Shown one piece after another: positions 14,679-22,874 of a stretch of 55,809 bases of DNA (position 1 is the stretch's first letter; the number at the start of each line of letters is the position of its first letter). The translations under genes and the position numbers were made by a program. The DNA lies in the NCBI GenBank assembly GCA_964483455.1, contig CAZACK010000026.1:1-55809 (forward strand), read 5' to 3'. The stretch comes from CAYZJD01 sp964483455. GTDB lineage: Bacteria; Acidobacteriota; Terriglobia; Bryobacterales; Bryobacteraceae. The notes under the pieces are model-generated. The model worked only from the letters and a program-made list of their open reading frames with translations. It did not search any database and was not told where the DNA came from.

Positions 14679-17603
14679 CTAGAACGTGCGGCCAATCGTG
14701 AATCGGAACGTCTTTCGGTCCTCGTAGAGCGGGATCGGGCGCCCGTACAGCCGGACCGCGTTGAGAAACGACGCCTGGTTGGGAAACATCGATCGGTCCA
14801 GTACGATCGGCGGCTGGAGAAACTGGCGGATGATCGTCGGATTGTACGCCCAATACAGCCGGAACGGCGCGTTGACCACCGGCATCAGAACCTGAATCTC
14901 GATGCCGGTGGAAGTCCGGATGAGCTGCGTTCCTCCAGCAACGATGGCGCGTTCCTCGAAGTTCGCTTGCGGGAACCGGCCGTTCAGCTCGGTGATGCGG
15001 TCCTTGTTCATCCGGAGCTGGGCGGGCCGGGAAATCTTGTTCCAGCCGGCATCGAAGAAGCCCGCCAGCGTCACCGGCCCGACGATCGGAATGCGGTACT
15101 CGAAGTTGCTGATAAGCTGCGTGTCGCCGCCGGGATAAATGACCTGGTAGATCGGAATCGTCTGGCTGACCGGCACTGGAACCGGCTTGCCGTCCACGAT
15201 GATGATCTGCGAACGCGCCGAGCCGTCGTCATTGAGGACCGGCACCGTGGCCTCGCTAGGGACGAACGCGAAAGGCGCCACCGCCCAGATGTCGAATCCG
15301 CGCACATCTTGCTCGCCGCCCATGTAGAACCGTGTGAACGGCGGCGACTGCTTCCCGCCGTATCCCGTCAGGAAGCTGCCCATGGCGCGCATTCCGATCA
15401 CGTGACTCTTGAAGAAGCCGCCGCGGAAGTAGGTGGTGCTGATCGTCGGGCGCACCATGTTCACGTTGCCGCCCAGGAAGCTGCCGGCGAATTCGGTGGC
15501 GACGTACAGGCTGCGGCCCTGGGTCGGCGTGATCGGGTGGTTGACGGTGTTGTACGAATACGACGGGATGATCTTGCTCGTCTTGATGCCCGTCAGCGAG
15601 TTCGGCCCGCCCAGGCCCTGGAAGTTGATGTACTGGAAATACGTGGTGGCGGCGGTGCTGAGCGTGGTGATGTTGGAGATGTCGTAGCCGTAGGTCAGGC
15701 CGATCCGGGCAAAGGTCCGCCGCAGCGGATAGCTCGTGTACACGGTGAACCCGCGCCCGTTGGACACGTAGTTCAGCAGGTTCTCACTGCCGAGCGCGTC
15801 AAACAACGGAATCAGATTGCGGCCCGACAGCAGGGAGACCTCGCGCCCCTGGTCGAAATTGAACCGCTGGAAGTACACGGTGAAGCCAACCTGCATCGGC
15901 CGGTCGAGGAAGTACGGCTCGGAGAAACCGAAGGTGGCGGCGCGGATGCGGTCGCCGAGCTGGGCGTCGAGGCTGAGCGTCTCGCCGAGGCCGAGGAAGT
16001 TGTTGGTGGCGTAATTGAAGCCCACGAACGAGCCGGCGATGCCCGACACGCCGCCCTGCAAGCCCACGGAATTCTTCCCGCGCTCCTTCACCTTCAGCGT
16101 GATGTCCACCGTGTTCGTCTTCGTGTCGCGCTTGATGTCGGCCGCTTCCTGCTCCTTCAGCACCTCGAAGTAGCCGAGCTGGTTCAGCCGCAGGATGCTG
16201 ACCTCCCACATCCGCGTGCTGAACATGTCCCCTTCGTCGATGAGAAGCTCGCGGCGGATCACCTTGTCGCGGGTCGTGGTGTTGCCCGAGAAGTCGATCC
16301 GCCGGACGAAGAACTGCTTGCCCTCGTCCACGTTCATGATGAGATTCAGCCGGTCCGAGTTGGGTAGAAGCTCGAAATCCGGCTCGGGCACGAAATCGAT
16401 ATAGCCGAACTGGCCGTACAGCTTCCTCAGCTCGTCCATGCCTTTGCGGAGCTTGGCGGTCGAGAAGATGTCCCCGGATCTCATCTGGAAGATCTCGCGC
16501 TCGATGAAGTCCGTCGTGCGGAAGAGCTTCATGCCGATGAAGTTGATCTTGTTGAGGCGGTACATCTTCCCTTCTTCCAGGGCGACCTTGATGTCGGCGC
16601 GCTTCCCCGGCTTGTTCATGTAGAACAGGGGAATACGGAACTTGCCGCCGCCGACGTCGCGGATCTTCACGTCGTGCTCCATGGCCCGGGCGGTGAAGTA
16701 GCCCCGCTCCTGGTAGAAAACGCGTACGCGGTCTTTGTCCTCTTCCAGCTTGGTCGAGTCGTAGGACTTGGCGAAGAGATTCTCGAACAGGATGGACTTC
16801 GGGATCCCGATCGGACGCAGGTTTTTCATGGCACGGCGAACGACGCGGTCCGAGAACACGGTGTTGCCGTCGATGCGGATGGCCCCGACCTTGACCTTCG
16901 GCCCTTCTTTGACCCGGAAGTTCACTTCCAGCGAGGACGGCGGGATGCGGCGGATCTCCGGGTCCACCTCGGCAAACTGGCGGCCGCGCTCGGCCAGGTA
17001 CTCCTGAAGCACGACCTTCGCGCGCTGCACCTTGTTCGGGTCATACTGCGACTCCACCGACAGGCCGACGCGGCGTTCCTTGAACCGGTCGAGGATCTCC
17101 GAGATGGTGATCGACTTGAGTCCGTCGTACTTGATGGAGCGGACAACCTGCCGCTCGGTGACGACAAAACGGACGATCTGGCCGGTCTTCCCCGGCTCGA
17201 TTTCCAGCCGGATGTCGTCAAAGCGGCCGGTGTTCCACAGGGCCATGAAGTCGCGGTGCAGGGCCTCTTGGTCGATGCGGTCGCCCTTCTTGGAGAAGAT
17301 GAGGGCGCGCAGAGTATCCTGCGGAACGCGGCGGGTACCGCGAAACTCAACGACCTCAATCACGTTCTCGACGGCGGCTGGTTGGGGTGGCTCGACCGGC
17401 GCCGGCGGCGCCTCGAACGGCGTGGCCGGCTTCTCGGCCGGCTTTGGCTGCTGTGTTTCAGGCCTCGCCGGTTCTTCGGCCGCGGGCTTGACCGGCTCGA
17501 AAGGACCCGGCGGCTTGGGAGCCTGGGGTTGTTGTCCGTGGGTGGCTACGACCCAACAGAAGCCAATGGATAGAGTGGTCAGGCGAGGGAGCCTGTGGGG
17601 CAT
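14679..17603 (-). CDS. bamA: outer membrane protein assembly factor BamA
   Basis: This 974-aa protein has a signal peptide, a proline-rich segment of about 75 residues (repeated PAxxP/KPAEKP), five POTRA domains from about residue 80 to 500 (starting VIEVVEFRGTRRVPQDTLRA; strong VRRIDFSGNTTTRDKVIRREL near POTRA 5), and a 16-strand barrel ending in FRFTIGRTF with the required terminal Phe. It folds and inserts beta-barrel proteins in the outer membrane, so the cell is diderm. It is longer than typical BamA (about 800 aa) because of the Pro-rich linker and an expanded barrel loop region. skp follows 107 nt downstream. Confidence 0.95.
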   Translation of the reverse strand: MPHRLPRLTTLSIGFCWVVATHGQQPQAPKPPGPFEPVKPAAEEPARPETQQPKPAEKPATPFEAPPAPVEPPQPAAVENVIEVVEFRGTRRVPQDTLRALIFSKKGDRIDQEALHRDFMALWNTGRFDDIRLEIEPGKTGQIVRFVVTERQVVRSIKYDGLKSITISEILDRFKERRVGLSVESQYDPNKVQRAKVVLQEYLAERGRQFAEVDPEIRRIPPSSLEVNFRVKEGPKVKVGAIRIDGNTVFSDRVVRRAMKNLRPIGIPKSILFENLFAKSYDSTKLEEDKDRVRVFYQERGYFTARAMEHDVKIRDVGGGKFRIPLFYMNKPGKRADIKVALEEGKMYRLNKINFIGMKLFRTTDFIEREIFQMRSGDIFSTAKLRKGMDELRKLYGQFGYIDFVPEPDFELLPNSDRLNLIMNVDEGKQFFVRRIDFSGNTTTRDKVIRRELLIDEGDMFSTRMWEVSILRLNQLGYFEVLKEQEAADIKRDTKTNTVDITLKVKERGKNSVGLQGGVSGIAGSFVGFNYATNNFLGLGETLSLDAQLGDRIRAATFGFSEPYFLDRPMQVGFTVYFQRFNFDQGREVSLLSGRNLIPLFDALGSENLLNYVSNGRGFTVYTSYPLRRTFARIGLTYGYDISNITTLSTAATTYFQYINFQGLGGPNSLTGIKTSKIIPSYSYNTVNHPITPTQGRSLYVATEFAGSFLGGNVNMVRPTISTTYFRGGFFKSHVIGMRAMGSFLTGYGGKQSPPFTRFYMGGEQDVRGFDIWAVAPFAFVPSEATVPVLNDDGSARSQIIIVDGKPVPVPVSQTIPIYQVIYPGGDTQLISNFEYRIPIVGPVTLAGFFDAGWNKISRPAQLRMNKDRITELNGRFPQANFEERAIVAGGTQLIRTSTGIEIQVLMPVVNAPFRLYWAYNPTIIRQFLQPPIVLDRSMFPNQASFLNAVRLYGRPIPLYEDRKTFRFTIGRTF

Positions 17604-17785
17604 GCTAGGTCCAGAATCCTTTCCACTCTGCGCCTACGAGAAGACGCACACAACTCGGGTTTCGTTTCACGAGGTCTTTTGCGAACTTCCGCTGATGGAT
17701 GCGAAACCTATATGGTAGCGCGAACGGGGCGGGAATGGGGCGCCCCATGCCTCCGGGGCCTCCCACGGTGTGACGGGAAGTTCTC

Positions 17786-17817
17786 GGCCGCCGATGCACG
17801 TCGATCAACGCCGATGG
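17786..17817. repeat. dispersed repeat, family A
   Basis: The copy begins GGCCGCCGATGCACG and continues TCGATCAACGCCGATGG. It lies in the 260-bp gap between bamA and the DUF389 pseudogene. It closely matches the start of the copy at 48657-48697. Confidence 0.65.
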
Positions 17818-17851
17818 TTGTGGCAAGTCCCATCCGCATTCGCCGGCGGCC

Positions 17852-17857
17852 TACAAT
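17852..17857 (+). promoter_or_regulatory. candidate -10 upstream of the DUF389 gene
   Basis: TACAAT lies 6 nt before the ATG at 17864 without an SD, as expected for a leaderless transcript. Confidence 0.4.
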
Positions 17858-17863
17858 GCGCGT

Positions 17864-19004
17864 ATGGCCGAGCTCTTCCATCTCCACTTTCGTGCCCGGA
17901 TCGAGCAGTCGCTCCGGATCGATCCGCGCACGAAGCCACGAGTCTACGCCCAGGTCTTCGAGGCGGCGGAAGTCGCCAGTGTGAATGACTGGCTGGAACT
18001 GGCCTTCTCGGCCGCGATCGCTACCTTCGGCCTGGTGCTGAACAGCCCGGCAGTGGTGATTGCTCATCTCTCCTTTGATGGGCCCGATCCTCGCCGGAGG
18101 CCTGGCGCTGGCAGCCGGCGACCTCTACCTGGGTGTCAAGTCGGTGGTCAACTTGCTGGCAAGCGTGGCGGGAGCAGTGGGCTTCTCAGGCCTTCCTCGT
18201 CTTCCTGCTTGTCCGCATGGACGCGCCAGACGTCCGGGAGGAGATCGACCGTTCGATCCGGGACCGGGCGTCGGGAGACAGGCTCTTCGGGCTGCTCGAG
18301 CGCACCTTCCTCTCTCGCTCCCTGGCGGACATAGGAAAACTCCGTTGGCGAGTCCTGATGATCGCCCTCGTGCTGGTGGTGTTGTTCGTGCCGCTGAGCC
18401 AGGCGCTCATGCAGGTGAGAAATGAGACACTGGCGGCGGGGCGATCCGGGAAGCGATCCGCGAGCTCGCCTCCAGGGAGGCCATCGTCTCGGAGATGATC
18501 GACCTCACGCCGGACCGGATCCGCGTCAGGCTGATTCTGACCGAGGCCCTGCCGGAGACGAAGATCGAAGAATCTCGAAGATCCATAATCAAGAGAACGG
18601 GCAGGGACGTGGACCTGTTTGTCCGGAAAGTGGCCGGTGAAGAAGAACTGGCGTTATTGCGGGAGCGCCTGAAGCCTGCTCCGCCGGCTCCGCTGGAGGA
18701 CCTGGACGCCGTGAGGCGCGCGCTCGTCGCCCGGCTGGAGCAGCGACTGCGCGAGGCGTGGCCTGCCAACACCGCAACCCTGCTCGGCCACGAACTGGGT
18801 TTCAACCCGGCGGGCATCGTTGTGCGGCTGCAATACCAGGCCCCTGTGGCTTTTGACGAGGCGGCGCGAGCGGTCTTGCGCAACATCCTACGGAGCCGCC
18901 TTCGGGTCGAGCAGTTGGACCTGGATCTCCAGTGGGTGCCTCCCGAACCCGCGCCGACTCCAGCGAAAAAACCGAGAGCCGCGCACACGGCAGCGGCACG
19001 GTGA
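17864..19004 (+). pseudogene. broken DUF389 membrane protein gene
   Basis: Four consecutive pieces in different frames together resemble a DUF389 (TIGR00341-like) polytopic protein. Frame 2 carries FHLHFRARIEQSL and NDWLELAFSAAIATFGLVLNS. Frame 3, from about 18060, carries MLISPLMGPILAGGLALAAGD, the family hallmark. Frame 1, from about 18180, carries AFLVFLLVRMD to LALVLVVLFVPLSQAL-type helices. Frame 3 again, from about 18441, carries AIREAIRELASREAIVSEMIDL and a soluble tail to 19004. About 8 bp (VVI-GA-MLISP junction) appear deleted near 18058, and the central helices are missing near 18185. At least three disruptions make it non-functional, unless they are assembly errors. Confidence 0.75.
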
Positions 19005-19036
19005 GGCGCTGCCGCGATCTCTCGACGCGATTCGGT

Positions 19037-20146
19037 CTATAGTCTCAAGAAGATCCTGTGCCGGTGCAGCCAGTAGCACAGGCACCACATCACGAGCACC
19101 GCAGAACTGTACAGCGCCACCGGCGCGAGATCGCCCACGAACCGGAACTCGCCTGTGAAGACACCCACCGCGCGCCGGATCCAACCTGCCAGCACCATGC
19201 TCAGCGAGTAGATGAAGACCGAGTTGCTTCCCACCACTTGAAAAGGGAACGCCAGCTTGCGCCACCCGGCCAATTCGATCAAGACGAAGAACACCAGCAT
19301 CATCAGCAGCACCCAGCCCGTGCTGAACAGCGTGAACGACGCCGTCCACAACCGCTTCACCATCGGGTTCACCAGGCTCAGCGCCAGCCCGCCGGCAAAG
19401 CAAGCGCCCATCGAGATCGCCAGGACTTTGAACTTCTCCGCCCGGGTGCGGTTACTGCGGAAGAGCATGCCCGTCCAGACGCCGAACAGCGTCGTCACCG
19501 TGCTGCTGATGCAGTTGATGGTCACGTAATAGCCGCCGTAGTGCAGCCCGAGCGCCCGGTCGATCACCGCGCCGATGTTGTCCGTCTTTGAAAAGGCTCC
19601 GTCCGGCGCTGGGATCAACAAGAACAGCGCCCAGTGCCCGGCCAGGATCAGCCCGGCCGCCACGGCCTGCCAGCGGAACCGCAACTGCATCAGCAGGTAG
19701 CAGAACAGGTACGTGAACGCGATCTGGCTCAGCACGTTGATGAGCTGGAAGCTGGCCTCGCCGTCCGCGATTGAGATCAGGATCTGGCTCAGCAGGATCA
19801 GCTTGAAGAATCGGGCGAGCACGTGGCGGAAGTTGTCCGCCGGCGTCGCGCCCAGCGCCGTCCGCTTGGCGAAGGAAAACGGCATCGCCACGCCGACCAT
19901 GAACATGAATGAAGGTTGGATCAGGTCCCAGAACACCAGGCCTTCCCATCGCACATGCTCGAACTGGCGGGCGATCCACCCGTAGGTGGCGTGATCCAGG
20001 AGCTTGGAGAACCCGAAGCCCTCGGAGGCCAGCATGAGCATGATGAAACCGCGGAAGGCGTCGAGCGCGAGATGGCGTTGCTCGACGAAGGCCTTGTTCT
20101 CTGAGGCGCGCGGCGCGGAGGCGGCGCTTGAGGTGATTGTTGCCAT
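19037..20146 (-). CDS. DUF5009 / HGSNAT-like polytopic acyltransferase
   Basis: This 369-aa integral membrane protein has about 10-11 helices. The N-terminus HLALDAFRGFIMLMLASEG matches the start of the heparan-alpha-glucosaminide N-acetyltransferase-like family (LDxFRG). PSFMFMVGVAMPFSFAKR and STGWVLLMMLVFF are further family blocks. Members are thought to transfer acyl groups to sugars across the membrane. TAGAAT stands 7 nt before the ATG with no SD. It is divergent from the TA pair at 20215 and shares about 68 bp of control region with it. Confidence 0.82.
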   Translation of the reverse strand: MATITSSAASAPRASENKAFVEQRHLALDAFRGFIMLMLASEGFGFSKLLDHATYGWIARQFEHVRWEGLVFWDLIQPSFMFMVGVAMPFSFAKRTALGATPADNFRHVLARFFKLILLSQILISIADGEASFQLINVLSQIAFTYLFCYLLMQLRFRWQAVAAGLILAGHWALFLLIPAPDGAFSKTDNIGAVIDRALGLHYGGYYVTINCISSTVTTLFGVWTGMLFRSNRTRAEKFKVLAISMGACFAGGLALSLVNPMVKRLWTASFTLFSTGWVLLMMLVFFVLIELAGWRKLAFPFQVVGSNSVFIYSLSMVLAGWIRRAVGVFTGEFRFVGDLAPVALYSSAVLVMWCLCYWLHRHRIFLRL

Positions 20147-20153
20147 TGGGCGG

Positions 20154-20159
20154 ATTCTA
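20154..20159 (-). promoter_or_regulatory. candidate -10 of the DUF5009 gene (leaderless)
   Basis: On the minus strand TAGAAT is followed by 7 nt and then the ATG at 20146. No SD is present. Confidence 0.45.
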
Positions 20160-20199
20160 GCATGTGCGACCGGCAGCGAGCCGGTGCGCGGAATGATGT

Positions 20200-20212
20200 A
20201 CTACACTGTAGT
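20200..20212. promoter_or_regulatory. operator-like palindrome at the TA start
   Basis: ACTACA-C-TGTAGT is a perfect 6+1+6 palindrome that overlaps the probable -10 (TACACT, 20202-20207) and ends 2 nt before the antitoxin ATG at 20215. This is the expected place for autorepression by an RHH antitoxin. Confidence 0.6.
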
Positions 20213-20214
20213 GC

Positions 20215-20499
20215 ATGAGGAAGAGTGAAGTCTATAGCTGGCGGGTTTCGCCGGACCTGAAGATGGCTCTGGAGTTCGAAGCGAGACGGGAGCAGACCAG
20301 CGTCGCGGATTTGCTCGGGCAAATCGCCAGGTCATGGCTCGGTCAGCGGTCGCGCACGCCGGAAACCGACGTCGAGCAGGCGCGATTGCAGGCCGCCGCC
20401 GCCCGCAGCTTCGGAACGGTCGCGGGGCGCGACCCACACCGGGCTGAGAAGGCGCGGGCGGCCGTTCACCGGAGACTGGAGCGTCGCCATGGTCGCTAG
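20215..20499 (+). CDS. ribbon-helix-helix antitoxin
   Basis: This 94-aa protein has an N-terminal RHH fold (EVYSWRVSPDLKMALEFEARREQTSVADLLGQIA) and a basic, helical C-terminus that probably wraps the toxin. It overlaps the PIN-domain gene by 11 nt. A palindrome over the -10 supports autoregulation. The mRNA is probably leaderless (7 nt from -10 to ATG). Confidence 0.82.
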   Translation: MRKSEVYSWRVSPDLKMALEFEARREQTSVADLLGQIARSWLGQRSRTPETDVEQARLQAAAARSFGTVAGRDPHRAEKARAAVHRRLERRHGR

Positions 20500-20917
20500 C
20501 GGGCTGATCGACACCGGCGCCATCCTCGCCTTGCTTGATCGCGACGACCGGTGGCACGCGGCCTGCGTCCAGGCATTCGCCGGTCTGCGCCTCCCTCTGC
20601 TCACTTCCGAGGCGGTGCTGACCGAGTTGTTCCACTTGGTTGGGGACAGTACCCATGAGGTGCAGGCTGCCTGGAAGTTCGTGCGCTCGGGCGCCGTCAC
20701 CCTGGGGGAAGTCGGCGATCGCGACCTGTCCGCGCTCTGTTCGCTGATGGACAAATACAGCGACAGGCCGATGGACTTCACCGATGCCACCCTGGTACTG
20801 CTGGCCGAGCGGGAGTCACTGACCACGATCCTCACCGTGGATCACGCTGATTTCTCGACCTACCGCATCGCCGGGCGGCGAAAATTTCGGCTGATTCCAG
20901 CGCCTGAAGGACGTTGA
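20489..20917 (+). CDS. PIN-domain toxin (VapC-like ribonuclease)
   Basis: This 142-aa protein has PIN acidic residues in LIDTGAILALLDRDD (first Asp), SEAVLTELFHLV (Glu), MDFTDATLVLLAE (central Asp pair region) and TILTVDHADFSTYR (last Asp). This is the full set for Mg-dependent RNA cleavage. It starts at ATG 20489 inside the antitoxin's 3' end. VapC relatives cleave tRNA or rRNA. Its stop is 6 nt from the convergent transglutaminase-like gene. Confidence 0.87.
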   Translation: MVASGLIDTGAILALLDRDDRWHAACVQAFAGLRLPLLTSEAVLTELFHLVGDSTHEVQAAWKFVRSGAVTLGEVGDRDLSALCSLMDKYSDRPMDFTDATLVLLAERESLTTILTVDHADFSTYRIAGRRKFRLIPAPEGR

Positions 20918-20923
20918 GCTGCC

Positions 20924-22837
20924 TTACGGCGCCACCGCCTCGAACCTCAGCGCCTCGTTCCGCACACCCGCCCCGGCCTCGACCTCGTACGCCGGCCACG
21001 CGCCGCCCGGCGGCAACATCCGGCTGAAGCTCTTCTGCCGGTCAGCCTCGCGCCACAGATGCGTGATCCGCAGCGTGGAGGGCGCCGCCGGCGCGGCCCG
21101 CAGAGCGGTGTTCGCGATCACCTTCTCGAGTCCGGCGTTCTCGACCGCCACACGCAGCCAGGATCGCCCGCCGTCCAGAGTCCGGTCATTGATCATATGG
21201 TTCATCCACATGTGGTTCTCTTCGTGCTCCTCGTCGGGCGCAAACCGCCGCAATTCGCGCCACGTCTTGCCGTCATCTTCCGACAGCGACAGGGCCAGCC
21301 GCGTGTCCGTCACCTTGTTCCCTAACGCCCGGGCGCGCACGCTGATGCGCGCTTCCTCCACCGCTGCACTCGGGCCCAGCTGAAACGTGAGTACCCCAGG
21401 CCTGTCCTGCGTCGCCTGCCGGAGAAACGGCGCCCTGTCCACGTAATCGAGGTTCTCGCGCTTCTCCTCCGGCAGTGCCCCTCCGCGCTGCCAATAGCTC
21501 TCGCTGTAAAACGTGCGCCGCGGGCGTGCTGACAGCCGGAAGGTGTTCCTTCCAGCGACGATTCTCGGCAGCCCCATCGGCGACAGCGCCACCCATGTAG
21601 CGAACTTCAGATCTTCGAGTCCGACCTTTCCTGTCCCCTTCCGGTCGGTCCACTCGAATTTCACACGATAAGCGAACTTGCCGATCACGTGGCGGCTCAG
21701 ATCCACCTGGAACGGCACCGCGCCGAGCAGCCGGTTCTCCCAGACCTTCTTCCAGCTCCGCCCGTTGTCGGTGCTGACGAAGATGCGGTTCTCATCGGCC
21801 CGGTCCGGCCGCCAGAAGAGGCCGCTGACGACCGCCGCGTCGCTGTCGTCGTCGAAATCCGCCAGGTCGTTTTGCAATCCCGCGATCACCCACGGCGCGC
21901 TCACCTCCACCACCAGCGACGCGACGCGCCCCTTCTCCGCGGCCGCGAGCGGCGGCGTGTCCGGCTCTTGCCGCACGACAATGCCCTCTTGCTCGGGGTT
22001 CTCCAGCCGGAAGGCCTTGGACCGGAGATCGGGCTTGTACTCGATCAGCCCGTTGCCGTACGCCGCCGGCGGCTTGTCGGTCCACGCCAGCGTCCCGCGC
22101 CGCACCGGACCCACGACCCAGTAGTCCTTGTAGACCGTGCCGAGGTCCTCCTGGATCTCCCGCAGCAGGTACCGGTTGCGCGGCCGGTAGTAGAGCGTCG
22201 CCGACTCGCCTGTCCGCAGCGACAGATTCATCATGTGCGCGTTCGCGTACGTATGGTGGTCCTTCGTCGCGCGCACGCCTCGAAACACGTCGGCCATGTC
22301 CTTCTTCTCGTCGTAGGGATAGAACGGATCTGGCGGGTTTCGCTGCTTCAGGAACAGATCGGCGTCACGGGAGAGGTCATCGACGTTGGCGATCGTCTTC
22401 CCATCCGGCAGGAAGACATAGCCGAACATGTCGGTGTCGATGTAGTTCCACCGGCCTTCGAACCAGACTTCAGGCACAGAGTGCAGCGGCATCGTCCGCG
22501 CGCGGCATTTCAGTCCGGCGGCGTTGTAGAAGCCGCACATCGCCGAACTGATGTTCATGCACAGGCCGTAGCCGTAAACGCCCGCCAGCTTCACCGGATC
22601 GGTGACGTACTCGCCGCGCTCCTCGATCGGGCCGTTGAAATGGATGAAGTGCGCCATGCCGAAGCGGTGGAGCGCCAGCGCCTTCTCCCGGTCGCTTCCG
22701 AGGCCCCTGGTCAGCGCGGCGACGATGTCCTCAACGTTCCAGCAGTTGGGCTGGGCCTGCCCGACCAGGGCGATTCCGTGCACCTCCGCCCGCAGCCCGC
22801 AGGCAAGCAGCCCGAGCAATAGCAATCTCCGCGCCAT
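20924..22837 (-). CDS. exported transglutaminase-like protein
   Basis: This 637-aa protein starts at ATG 22837 with a signal peptide (MARRLLLLGLLACGLRAE). The longer frame to 23020 overlaps the divergent gene and lacks protein features. Residues about 35-140 form a transglutaminase-like core with C93 (GYGLCMNISSAM), H119 (PLHSVPEVWFEGRW) and D134 (YIDTDMFGY). The remaining 480 aa are beta-rich and probably carbohydrate- or protein-binding (several SxDNGRSW/SEDDGKTW sialidase-type Asp-box-like turns). TAGACT 7 nt upstream of the ATG suggests a leaderless mRNA. The activity could be a peptidase or a structural relic. Confidence 0.78.
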   Translation of the reverse strand: MARRLLLLGLLACGLRAEVHGIALVGQAQPNCWNVEDIVAALTRGLGSDREKALALHRFGMAHFIHFNGPIEERGEYVTDPVKLAGVYGYGLCMNISSAMCGFYNAAGLKCRARTMPLHSVPEVWFEGRWNYIDTDMFGYVFLPDGKTIANVDDLSRDADLFLKQRNPPDPFYPYDEKKDMADVFRGVRATKDHHTYANAHMMNLSLRTGESATLYYRPRNRYLLREIQEDLGTVYKDYWVVGPVRRGTLAWTDKPPAAYGNGLIEYKPDLRSKAFRLENPEQEGIVVRQEPDTPPLAAAEKGRVASLVVEVSAPWVIAGLQNDLADFDDDSDAAVVSGLFWRPDRADENRIFVSTDNGRSWKKVWENRLLGAVPFQVDLSRHVIGKFAYRVKFEWTDRKGTGKVGLEDLKFATWVALSPMGLPRIVAGRNTFRLSARPRRTFYSESYWQRGGALPEEKRENLDYVDRAPFLRQATQDRPGVLTFQLGPSAAVEEARISVRARALGNKVTDTRLALSLSEDDGKTWRELRRFAPDEEHEENHMWMNHMINDRTLDGGRSWLRVAVENAGLEKVIANTALRAAPAAPSTLRITHLWREADRQKSFSRMLPPGGAWPAYEVEAGAGVRNEALRFEAVAP

Positions 22838-22874
22838 GGCATCCAGTCTATTGAAAAGAGTTCGCAAAGGCACT

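Noticed and set aside
14572..14853. Longer OmpH/Skp start
   Set aside because: It would read into the bamA 3' end; GTG 14571 has a good SD and is followed by a signal peptide.
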